A DNA stretch of 6,847 nucleotides from Chloroflexota bacterium (GCA_005880165.1 VBJP01000165.1:1-6847); one strand, 5' to 3'; shown: positions 1 to 6,493, counted from the stretch's first letter. Made by a program: numbers and translations. The notes: generated by a model from the sequence alone, not told the origin.

Positions 1-1
1 A

Positions 2-331
2 AGCTCACCGAGCGGCACCCTGGCCTACGCCTACATTCCCTACCAGCCAGATGCCGGCGCCTCATGTGGCGTGAACTTCATCAACCCAACCGACCCAAAC
101 GACACCTACGGGAACGGCTGGTTCGACGGCTTCAGCGTGGTGGCCGGCCACGAATACTCCGAGGCGGAGACCGATCCATTCCCGAACTCCGGCTGGCTCG
201 ACCGCCAGGGCGCGGAGAACGCCGACAAATGCGCCTGGAGCAGCCAGTCCGGGAATATCACCCTCGGGTCGCATCACTACGCGGTGCAGCCCACCTGGAG
301 CAACGCGACCACCCGATGCGCGATGAGCTGA
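2..331 (+). CDS. C-terminal part of a putative secreted GHEYxE-motif protein (5' truncated by window edge)
   Basis: The frame is open from the first base and ends at TGA 329-331, giving 109 residues; the true start lies upstream of the window. The fragment contains GHEYSEAETDP, with H50, E51 and E54 counted from base 2, followed by a G-A-E-N-A-D-K-C-A-W block (residues 70-79) and a Gly/Ser/Asn/Trp-rich tail. I recall similar motifs (GHEYAE..TD, then GAEN.DKCAW) in exported bacterial proteins of unknown or protease-like function. The HExxE arrangement resembles a metal site, but catalysis is not shown. Three cysteines (22, 77, 106) and the polar aromatic composition suit an extracytoplasmic protein, though any signal peptide would be off the window. 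A GTG at 71 could be mistaken for the start, but clear similarity-type sequence precedes it. The existence of the gene is firm; its function is tentative. Confidence 0.75.
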   Translation, partial: SSPSGTLAYAYIPYQPDAGASCGVNFINPTDPNDTYGNGWFDGFSVVAGHEYSEAETDPFPNSGWLDRQGAENADKCAWSSQSGNITLGSHHYAVQPTWSNATTRCAMS

Positions 332-342
332 TAGGCCGCATC

Positions 343-374
343 CGTCCCCTCGCGCGTGCGCGTGCGGGGGGACG
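343..374 (+). terminator. Strong GC-rich hairpin downstream of the first gene
   Basis: Bases 343-356 pair with 361-374 to give an uninterrupted 14-bp stem (two G-T pairs) closed by the four-base loop TGCG. It begins 12 bases after the stop codon of the upstream gene and ends 67 bases before the next start. No T-run follows, so it is not a textbook intrinsic terminator. It may act as a transcript end, an mRNA 3' stabiliser or a barrier to read-through. Confidence 0.5.
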
Positions 375-441
375 AACGTCCTATCGCTGGGGAAACCGGG
401 GTTCCATAGCCTGACGGCGTGCACCTTCCCGGCGCCGGCAC

Positions 442-3400
442 ATGAGCGTGCCCGATCGCGTCCGACGTCCAGGCTGGGCCGTCGCTTCGCTGATCGTGGG
501 CTCGGCGGTGCTGGCCATCGACCTCGCCGCAACGTCGTTCTCGGGCGCCGGTCCGCTCGCGTGGTACTTCGCGGATCGCGTCGCCCAGCGCTCGCTCGAC
601 CGCGAGCATGTCCTCCACGAACGGCAAGAGGCGCTCCTGCAGAACGCTTCCGACATGATCCTGATCGTCGACCACGGCGTGGTCAGCTACCAGAGCCCGT
701 CGCTCGAATCGCTGCTGGGCTACGGCGCCGGCGAGCTGCTCGGCCGCGCCGTCGAGAACCTCGTCTCCGGGACGGACGTCGGAAACCTCTCCGACCTTTT
801 GGCCGACCTGGAGCCGGGAGGACGGATCCACCTCGAGTGCCAGGTCCGCCACCGGGATGGCCGCCTGCTCCCCGTCGATCTTGCCGCCAGTCTTGGCGAC
901 AACCCAAGCATGGGAGGCATCGTGCTGACCATGCACGACATCAGCAAGTGGAAAGAGCTCGAAGAAGAGCTGACCCGCCAGGCGTTCCACGACCCGTTGA
1001 CGAGCCTTCCGAATCGCGAGCTGTTCATCGATCGGCTCGAGCACGCCCTTGGCCGACGTCGCCGACACGCGAAAGGCGTGGCGGTGCTCTTCCTCGACCT
1101 CGATGATTTCAAGACCGTGAACGACTCGCTCGGCCACGCTGAGGGAGACAACCTCATCCGCCAGGTCGCCGGTCGCCTGGCGGGCACCGTCAGGCCCGGC
1201 GACACCGCCGCGCGCCTGGGCGGCGACGAGTTCGCGCTGCTCCTGGAGGACATTGACGAGGAACAGGTGGTCGGCGTCGCAGAACGAGTGCTGGCCGAGC
1301 TCGAGGCGCCCTTCGACCTGGGCGATCGGTCGCTGCTGGTCGGCGCCAGCATCGGCATCGCCCTCAGCTCGGCGGAGCTGACGACTGCAACCGACATGCT
1401 GCGCGCTGCCGATATCGCGATGTACGAAACCAAGGCCGCCGGCAAGGCCAGCTATCGGGTCTTCGAACGAGCGATGCACCAGGCGACTACTGAGCGCCTG
1501 CGGCTGGGTGCGGATCTGCGGGGCGCCGTCGAGCGCGGCGAGTTCGTCCTGCACTACCAGCCGACCGTCGATCTCGCCACCCGGTCAGTGGTTGGCATGG
1601 AGGCGCTGGTCCGCTGGGCGCACCCCGAGCGTGGCCTGCTGGCTCCCGCCGAGTTCATTCCCCTCGCGGAGCACAGCGGTCTGATCGTGCCCCTCGGGAA
1701 TCTGGTCCTGAAGGAGGCCTGCCGCCAGGGGCGGGCGTGGCAAGAGGCGCGTCCGGACCGGCCCACCGGCATCAGCGTCAACCTGTCGGCCATCCAGCTC
1801 CAGGATTCGGGCCTGGTCGCCGCCGTCAGCCTGGCTCTCGAGGAGAGCGAGCTCCCGCCGGAGCTCCTCACACTGGAGATGACCGAGAGCGTCATGGCCA
1901 GCGATGACGCGCACATCCTGCGCCGGCTGCGCCAGCTCAAGGGTTTGGGCGTGCGCCTGGCGATCGACGACTTCGGAACCGGCTATTCATCGCTCAGTTA
2001 CCTGCGCAGCTTCCCCATCGACGTCGTCAAGATCGACCGCAGCTTCGTCGAGGGGATCGCCAACGGTAGCGAAGAGGCGGCGCTTGTGCGAGCCATCGTG
2101 CGGCTCGCTCACAGCCTGAAGCTGAAGACGGTGGCTGAGGGGGTCGAGACCGAGGGACAGGCGCGCCGCCTTCGCTCGGCAGGCTGCGACCACGCCCAGG
2201 GCTTCTTCTTCGCCAGGCCGCTCGACGCCCGCGACGCATCGGCTCACCTTCTTGGCAACGCCACCATCAGCCTCTGGGTCGGGTATACGGGCCCTGAGCT
2301 CGAAGTCGTGCGCTCGGTGGTCACCGATTTCGAGACGAGGCACCCGGGCATCCGGGTCGATTTGGTGGGTGGCGTCTACGACGACAAGATCCTGGCGGCC
2401 ATGCGCGAGGGGCAGCCGCCGACCGTCATCAGCTCCTTCGAATCGGACAACTTCGGCTTCTACGCCTCCAAGGGGGCACTGCTGGACCTGGGGCCGTACC
2501 TGGACCGCGACGAGATCGACGACACGATCTTTGCCGAGGCGACCCGCCCCTACACGCGGTACGAGGGACGGCGGTGGGCGCTACCGATGCTGGCCGACGC
2601 GTACGGCCTGTACTGGAATCGCGCGCTCTTCGCCCAGGCGGGACTCTCCGGACCGCCCCGCACGATGTCCGAGCTGGCCGAGTACGCCAAGCGGCTGACT
2701 CGCCGCAACGCGGATGGATCGCTGGCGGTGGTCGGCTTCAATCCGATCTTCGGCTTCTACGAGAACTCCGTGGCCAATGTCGGGCACCTGTTCGCGGCGA
2801 ACTGGACCGATGCGGACGGGCGCTCCAGCCTGGCGGCCGATCCGGCCTGGTCGAAGATGCTGCGCTGGCATAAAGATCTCGTCGACTGGTATGGGTACGA
2901 AGACCTGATGCGGTTTCAGGATGAGATCGGCGGCGAGTTCACCGCCACCAACGCGTTCCAGACCGAACGGCTGGCGATGTGCCTGGACGGGGAGTGGCGG
3001 CTGGCCTTCATCGCCAGCGGCGGGTCAGCGGTCGAGTTCGGAACGGCGCCGCTTCCCGTCGAGGACGGGTATCCCGAGCTCTACGGCTCCGGGTTCATCA
3101 ACGGCACCATCGTCGGCATGCCCGCCAACGCCCCTCACCCCGACGAGGGTTGGCAGCTGGTCCGTTACCTGACGACCGATGACGCAGCACTCTCCAAGCT
3201 GGCCAGCGGGTTACGCAACATTCCCTCCACGCAGTCATCCCTCGGGTGGACCGATCCGGCGCGGGACGAGCGGTTCTCCGTCTTCGTCGAGATCTTCCGC
3301 CACCCGCGCTCGAGTAGCCCGCAGATCACCGCGGTTGGCGTCGAGTATCAGAACCGCTTCGCGGAGTTCGCCGACCGCTGGCAGGCAGGCCAGGTTCGTG

Positions 3401-3552
3401 ACCTGCGCCGCGGCCTCCGCGACGTGGACCAGGCGATCAACGCCCAGATCTGGGAGGCTGCCGGATTGTCAGCCGCCGCGCAAAGATCGACAACGGGAGC
3501 GTCTGCTCGCGGGGTCTCACGCCGGAAGCTCTCGCCGGTTCCGACCGCCTGA
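442..3552 (+). CDS. PAS-GGDEF-EAL c-di-GMP enzyme fused to a C-terminal ABC-type solute-binding protein domain
   Basis: A predicted bifunctional c-di-GMP enzyme of 1036 residues. Residues 12-32 form one hydrophobic segment; PAS spans about 62-172; GGDEF about 177-343, with intact GGDEF at 260-264 and an inhibitory-site RxxD (R251-D254) five residues before it; EAL about 352-603. EAL catalytic positions are all visible: E387 in EALVRW, N447, E479, D509-D510, K530, E566 and Q586. From about 607 to 985 it reads as a family-1 extracellular sugar-binding protein: a first strand at ATISLWVGYTG, an FETRHPGI block at 630-637, GALLDLGPYL at 678-687, and an F-x-x-E-R-L-A-M-x-x-x-G-E-W block near 839-852. 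There is no signal peptide, lipobox or membrane span before the SBP part, so it should share the compartment of the GGDEF-EAL part. ATG 442 is the only ATG/GTG/TTG in frame after the stop at 412-414. No clear Shine-Dalgarno precedes it. A low-complexity Ser/Arg tail ends the protein. Confidence 0.93.
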   Translation: MSVPDRVRRPGWAVASLIVGSAVLAIDLAATSFSGAGPLAWYFADRVAQRSLDREHVLHERQEALLQNASDMILIVDHGVVSYQSPSLESLLGYGAGELLGRAVENLVSGTDVGNLSDLLADLEPGGRIHLECQVRHRDGRLLPVDLAASLGDNPSMGGIVLTMHDISKWKELEEELTRQAFHDPLTSLPNRELFIDRLEHALGRRRRHAKGVAVLFLDLDDFKTVNDSLGHAEGDNLIRQVAGRLAGTVRPGDTAARLGGDEFALLLEDIDEEQVVGVAERVLAELEAPFDLGDRSLLVGASIGIALSSAELTTATDMLRAADIAMYETKAAGKASYRVFERAMHQATTERLRLGADLRGAVERGEFVLHYQPTVDLATRSVVGMEALVRWAHPERGLLAPAEFIPLAEHSGLIVPLGNLVLKEACRQGRAWQEARPDRPTGISVNLSAIQLQDSGLVAAVSLALEESELPPELLTLEMTESVMASDDAHILRRLRQLKGLGVRLAIDDFGTGYSSLSYLRSFPIDVVKIDRSFVEGIANGSEEAALVRAIVRLAHSLKLKTVAEGVETEGQARRLRSAGCDHAQGFFFARPLDARDASAHLLGNATISLWVGYTGPELEVVRSVVTDFETRHPGIRVDLVGGVYDDKILAAMREGQPPTVISSFESDNFGFYASKGALLDLGPYLDRDEIDDTIFAEATRPYTRYEGRRWALPMLADAYGLYWNRALFAQAGLSGPPRTMSELAEYAKRLTRRNADGSLAVVGFNPIFGFYENSVANVGHLFAANWTDADGRSSLAADPAWSKMLRWHKDLVDWYGYEDLMRFQDEIGGEFTATNAFQTERLAMCLDGEWRLAFIASGGSAVEFGTAPLPVEDGYPELYGSGFINGTIVGMPANAPHPDEGWQLVRYLTTDDAALSKLASGLRNIPSTQSSLGWTDPARDERFSVFVEIFRHPRSSSPQITAVGVEYQNRFAEFADRWQAGQVRDLRRGLRDVDQAINAQIWEAAGLSAAAQRSTTGASARGVSRRKLSPVPTA

Positions 3553-3591
3553 GTCCCACGGTCAACGCCGAGGAACCCTTCGGGGTGCGGG

Positions 3592-3667
3592 TGGAGCGGG
3601 AGACGGGATTCGAACCCGCGACATCTTGCTTGGGAAGCAAGCACTCTACCGACTGAGTTACTCCCGC
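3592..3667 (-). tRNA. tRNA-Gly (anticodon CCC), CCA encoded
   Basis: Read on the minus strand, the 7-bp acceptor is GCGGGAG (3667-3661) pairing with CTCCCGC (3602-3596), followed by discriminator T (3595) and an encoded CCA (3594-3592). The anticodon stem CTTGC/GCAAG encloses the loop TTCCCAA, which places CCC at 3634-3632; it reads GGG glycine codons. The T-arm contains GGTTCGAATCC, and the D-arm contains the usual AGTCGGTAGAG pattern. Discriminator T is normal for bacterial tRNA-Gly. It is 76 bases long and transcribed opposite to its neighbours, ending 39 bases beyond the 3' end of the GGDEF-EAL-SBP gene. No T-run terminator is visible just downstream on the minus strand. Confidence 0.97.
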
Positions 3668-3682
3668 CCGGAAGCCCACGAA

Positions 3683-3712
3683 ATTCTAGCCCGCACTCTG
3701 CGGGCGGGTCCA
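3683..3712 (-). promoter_or_regulatory. Candidate promoter of the tRNA-Gly gene
   Basis: On the minus strand, TAGAAT (3688-3683) matches the -10 consensus at five of six positions. TGGACC (3712-3707) matches TTGACA at four of six, with an 18-base spacer. Transcription would start about 8-10 bases before the tRNA 5' end at 3667. A perfect inverted repeat, GCCCGC-N5-GCGGGC (3689-3705), fills nearly the whole spacer. This is inferred from consensus only. Confidence 0.5.
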
Positions 3713-3780
3713 CGGGCACGGTCCATGGGTCTGCTGGCCAGCAGCCGGGGCAGGATGTGCCAACGCCGGGCATCGGGCCG

Positions 3781-3786
3781 TAGCAT
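3781..3786 (+). promoter_or_regulatory. Possible -10 element for leaderless expression of the peptidase gene
   Basis: TAGCAT lies seven bases before ATG 3794, and no Shine-Dalgarno sequence precedes that ATG. This spacing would put the transcription start at or next to the start codon, as in leaderless mRNAs common in several high-GC phyla. No good -35 hexamer is seen at the right distance, so the call is weak. Confidence 0.3.
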
Positions 3787-3793
3787 TTGGCGC

Positions 3794-5023
3794 ATGGACG
3801 AGCTCGCGCAACGCTACCTGCTGCTCGGCATGCGGCTGGATCGCATCTCCCCCGGGTTCGTGGACAGCTACGTCGGGCCGCCCGAGCTGGCCGAGATCGC
3901 CCGTGGCGAGCCAGAGCCGCTCTCCGCTGAGCTGCACGACGAAGCCCTCGCACTGCGGGAGCTCGCGGAGAACATTGATGGCGATGGCCCGGCCACCGAG
4001 CGTCGGCGCCTGTGGTTCCTGGGCCAGCTGCGCGCCATGAGCGCGCTTGCGAGACGAGCTGCTGGCGAGGAGATCGCGTATATCGACCTGGTCGAAGACC
4101 TGTTTGGCATTCCGATCCAACCCACGCCCGAGGGCGACCTCGCCGCGGCCCGGGAGCGGATCGCCTCGGCGCTCCCTGGCCCTGGCTCACTCCATGAGCG
4201 GCTCGCGCAGCTGCGTTCGCAGCTCCGGGTCGATCCGCAGCTGGTCCTGGCTGCGGTCGAAGCGTCGGCAGCCAGGTTCAGGATCGCGAGCCGGCGCGAC
4301 CTTCAGCTGCCGCGAGCGGAGACGATCGACTGGCAGGCCGCTCATGATGAGCCCTGGGGTGCCTGGGCGGGCTTCCTGGGTCAGGGGCGGAGCCAGATCA
4401 AGATCAACGTCGACCTTCCCACCGAAGTGACCCTGATCGCCTTCCTCGCCGCGCACGAGGCGTACCCGGGCCACCACGCCGAGCACGTCGTCAAGGAGCA
4501 GACGCTCATCGGTTCGGGCCTCGGTGAGGCGACCATGAGGACCATGAATACGCCCGAAGCGGTCCTCTCCGAAGGGCTGGCTGACGTGGGCCGCGAGATA
4601 GTGATGACCGATGGCGAGCTGGCGGACGAGCTCCGCCGCATCGGCGAGACGGCCGGCGTAGGAGCGGACTGGGCCACAGCGGTGATCGTGCGCCGATCCC
4701 TCAACGAGCTCCAGGCTGCCACCGCGAACGCGGCGATGCTACTTCACCGCGATGGGCGGCCTGAGCGAGAGATACGCGAGTACCTCACCGACGTGGGTGC
4801 CACTGCGCCGGATCGGCTCGATCACGCGATGCGCGTGCTGCGCGACCCGGTGAACAGGACATACGTCTTCACCTACACGGAGGGGGTACGGCTGATCCGT
4901 CCCTGGCTCGAGATGCAGGGGCAAACGGTGGGGTTCCAGCGGCTCCTGTCGGAACAGCTCTCGCCGGCGGTGCTACAGGGAGATCTCCAGGCAGCCGGCG
5001 TTCCCACGGGCGCCCGGACATAA
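3794..5023 (+). CDS. Putative zinc-dependent peptidase, DUF885-like (HExxPGHH motif)
   Basis: The product is 409 residues and probably cytoplasmic, with no signal peptide or hydrophobic span. The core motif HEAYPGHHAEH sits at residues 221-231, followed by SEGLAD with E260. This is the H-E-x-x-P-G-H-H ... S-E-G pattern of DUF885-type proteins, thought to be gluzincin-like metallopeptidases, with H221 and E260 among the likely metal ligands and E222 the likely general base. The N-terminal region starts MDELAQRYLLLGMRLD and includes VDSYVGPPELAE, a style I associate with this family's N-terminal helices. At about 410 residues it is shorter than the typical 550-600-residue DUF885 protein. ATG 3794 was chosen because the family-like sequence begins there; in-frame ATGs at 3725 and 3755 would add Arg/Ser-rich, non-family sequence. 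It is followed after 8 bases by the reductase gene. The substrate is unknown. Confidence 0.85.
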   Translation: MDELAQRYLLLGMRLDRISPGFVDSYVGPPELAEIARGEPEPLSAELHDEALALRELAENIDGDGPATERRRLWFLGQLRAMSALARRAAGEEIAYIDLVEDLFGIPIQPTPEGDLAAARERIASALPGPGSLHERLAQLRSQLRVDPQLVLAAVEASAARFRIASRRDLQLPRAETIDWQAAHDEPWGAWAGFLGQGRSQIKINVDLPTEVTLIAFLAAHEAYPGHHAEHVVKEQTLIGSGLGEATMRTMNTPEAVLSEGLADVGREIVMTDGELADELRRIGETAGVGADWATAVIVRRSLNELQAATANAAMLLHRDGRPEREIREYLTDVGATAPDRLDHAMRVLRDPVNRTYVFTYTEGVRLIRPWLEMQGQTVGFQRLLSEQLSPAVLQGDLQAAGVPTGART

Positions 5024-5031
5024 GGCAGTCG

Positions 5032-6162
5032 ATGCCTCCACGGCTTCACGCCGATGCCCTGTTGATCGGCGGCGGCGTGGCCTCGGCGCGCTGCGCCCGG
5101 ACCCTGCGCCGCCGCCGGTTTCAAGGATCGATCCTCCTCGTTGGCGACGAGACCGCCCTGCCGTACAACCGCCCGCCACTCTCAAAGGAGCTGCTGCGAG
5201 GCGAGGTGGACGCCGCACTGATCGTCGCCGAGCCCGATGGCTGGTATGAGCGCCACGACGTGGAGGTTTGGACCGACGCGGCGGTCGCCGAGCTCGACGT
5301 TGGGGCCCGGCTTGCGCGCCTGGAGGATGGGCGTGCGATCTCTTTCGACCGATGCCTGATCGCGACCGGAGCGGAGCCTCGCGTTCCCGACGTCGTCGGC
5401 GCGGAGCATGCCCACACGCCCACGGTGGTCCTGGGAGGCGGCTTCATCGGTGTCGAGGTGGCCGCTTCGCTGGCGACCATCGGCTCGTCCGTGACCGTGT
5501 TGGAGCGATCTGGCCGGCTCTGGGCGGGGGCACTCGGAGAGACGATCTCGTCGTGGGCTTCGCAGCACCTTGCGGACCTGGGAATTGACGTCCGTTTCGG
5601 CGCGACGGCGACCCGCCTCGACGCGGAATCGGCATGGGTCGGGGACGAGAGCGTGCCGGCCGCCGGGATCGTCGCGGGGATCGGAGTGCGGCCGCGCGAG
5701 GCCCTGGCAACCGCGGCAGGGCTCGAGGTCGCCGATGGCATCCTTGTCGACGAAGGGAGATCGGCAGCACCGCGGATCTTCGCGGCCGGGGACGTCGCCC
5801 GTGTTCCGCACCCGTTGGCCGAGGGGGAGCGAATCCGTGTAGAGCACTGGCACGCGGCGCGGGAGGGCGGCGAGGCCGCCGCGCTGGGAATGCTCGGCCT
5901 GGACCCGGGTCCACCGCGGGCGCCCTGGGTCTACACGGAGTTCGCCGGTCTGCTCGTCGACGTCGTCGGCTGGGCGCCGGACTTCGACGAGGAGCGGGTG
6001 TTCGGTGATCCGGCTTTGGATCGGTTCGCGGTCGCGTACGTTCGCGGCGGTCGTGTGGCCCAGCTCGCCACCGTCAACGGGTGGGTGCCCGTCGAGCAGG
6101 CACGAGCCTTCGTCGAGTCCCGCCCGACCGCAGCGTCCCTGGAAAGCCTCGCGGCGGTCTGA
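5032..6162 (+). CDS. FAD-dependent NAD(P)H oxidoreductase, ferredoxin/putidaredoxin reductase-like
   Basis: A predicted two-dinucleotide-fold flavoprotein of 376 residues that moves electrons from NAD(P)H through FAD to a small redox protein such as a ferredoxin. Visible motifs: the FAD-binding glycines LIGGGVASA (11-19), PYNRPPLSKELL (44-55), ATGAEPR (111-117), the NAD-binding VLGGGFIG (133-140) with E158 ending the second strand (suggesting NADH over NADPH), the second FAD motif FAAGDVA (250-256) and EHWHAAREGG (271-280), typical of rubredoxin/ferredoxin reductases. The C-terminal dimerisation-type domain has WVYTEFAGLLVDVVGW. Only about 15 residues separate ATGAEPR from the NAD motif, roughly 20 fewer than usual for the family. 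ATG 5032 follows AAGG (5022-5025), and the 8-base gap to the peptidase gene suggests an operon. No cognate ferredoxin or oxygenase is in view, so the partner is unknown. Confidence 0.9.
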   Translation: MPPRLHADALLIGGGVASARCARTLRRRRFQGSILLVGDETALPYNRPPLSKELLRGEVDAALIVAEPDGWYERHDVEVWTDAAVAELDVGARLARLEDGRAISFDRCLIATGAEPRVPDVVGAEHAHTPTVVLGGGFIGVEVAASLATIGSSVTVLERSGRLWAGALGETISSWASQHLADLGIDVRFGATATRLDAESAWVGDESVPAAGIVAGIGVRPREALATAAGLEVADGILVDEGRSAAPRIFAAGDVARVPHPLAEGERIRVEHWHAAREGGEAAALGMLGLDPGPPRAPWVYTEFAGLLVDVVGWAPDFDEERVFGDPALDRFAVAYVRGGRVAQLATVNGWVPVEQARAFVESRPTAASLESLAAV

Positions 6163-6178
6163 TCATCGGAACGGGTCG

Positions 6179-6239
6179 GAGTGCGGAGCAAGTGCTCCCG
6201 AGAAGCGCCGGTACCGACGACAAAGGCACTCTATTTTTT
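6179..6239 (+). terminator. Terminator-like structure after the reductase gene
   Basis: GAGTGC (6179-6184) pairs perfectly with GCACTC (6226-6231), immediately followed by TATTTTTT (6232-6239), the longest T-run in the window. The enclosed segment can fold its own hairpin GGAGC-AAGT-GCTCC (6185-6198), and a second AGTGC (6191-6195) offers an alternative partner for GCACT. The outer stem is only six pairs around a long interior, so this is a branched rather than simple intrinsic terminator. It lies 16 bases after the stop at 6160-6162. Confidence 0.5.
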
Positions 6240-6433
6240 GGCCTAACCCTCGCGTGCGGAACGCTAGGACCGAAATATCGGCTCGATCCAAGATTCGCGG
6301 GCCTGCGCCGAGCACGAAACAGGCGGCCGCGCGCCTCGCCAGTAGCGCATGTCGTGCCTAACGCTCGTCAGACGATCAATAGGCAAGAAATGCGTCCAAG
6401 CGCGGAATTCGGAGCGCCGAGCGGGAGCACGAA

Positions 6434-6462
6434 TTGACGGCGGAAGGGGGATGGGCGATCAT
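6434..6462 (+). promoter_or_regulatory. Candidate sigma-70-type promoter for the suf genes
   Basis: TTGACG (6434-6439) matches the -35 consensus at five of six positions. It is followed after exactly 17 bases by GATCAT (6457-6462), four of six matches to TATAAT. Transcription would start near 6469, giving a 5' leader of about 65 bases before sufB. The -10 is also the left half of an inverted repeat, which would suit repression. Confidence 0.45.
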
Positions 6463-6475
6463 TCGCTCGATGATC
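6457..6475. promoter_or_regulatory. Inverted repeat overlapping the candidate suf -10 (possible operator)
   Basis: GATCAT (6457-6462) and ATGATC (6470-6475) are perfect inverted repeats with a 7-base centre. The left arm coincides with the proposed -10 hexamer, so a bound protein would block polymerase. No regulator is identified. An iron-sulfur or iron-responsive repressor is plausible because suf operons are usually controlled this way. Confidence 0.35.
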
Positions 6476-6476
6476 A

Positions 6477-6493
6477 CCGACTAAATCAGTCGG
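6477..6493. promoter_or_regulatory. Second inverted repeat in the suf leader (possible operator or small hairpin)
   Basis: CCGACT (6477-6482) and AGTCGG (6488-6493) are perfect inverted repeats around AAATC, one base after the preceding inverted repeat ends. It lies just downstream of the predicted transcription start and 40 bases before the sufB ATG. It could be a dyad operator or a short RNA hairpin in the leader. Confidence 0.4.

Noticed and set aside
277..1554. Long minus-strand open frame opposite the GGDEF-EAL gene
   Set aside because: It is a codon-bias shadow in GC-rich DNA; it has no recognisable motifs and lies opposite strongly conserved PAS and GGDEF coding sequence.
3592..3667. 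The tRNA as an integration site for a mobile element
   Set aside because: The tRNA is complete, no repeat of its 3' end was noticed in the window, and no integrase gene is present.
3437..3679. Minus-strand reading frame giving a TQSVECLLPKQDVAGSNP-like protein
   Set aside because: This is the well-known false protein produced by translating a tRNA gene; it spans the tRNA-Gly at 3592-3667.
3179..3793. Upstream extension of the peptidase frame, including a GDGIRTRDILLGKQALYRLS-like segment
   Set aside because: That segment is the other common tRNA mistranslation, on the strand opposite the tRNA. The extension also overlaps the end of the GGDEF-EAL-SBP gene, and family-like sequence begins only at 3794.
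6241..6367. Two GCCTAAC sequences resembling an integron attC core end
   Set aside because: No matching GTTRRRY partner is present, both copies are in the same orientation, and no cassette or integrase gene is seen.
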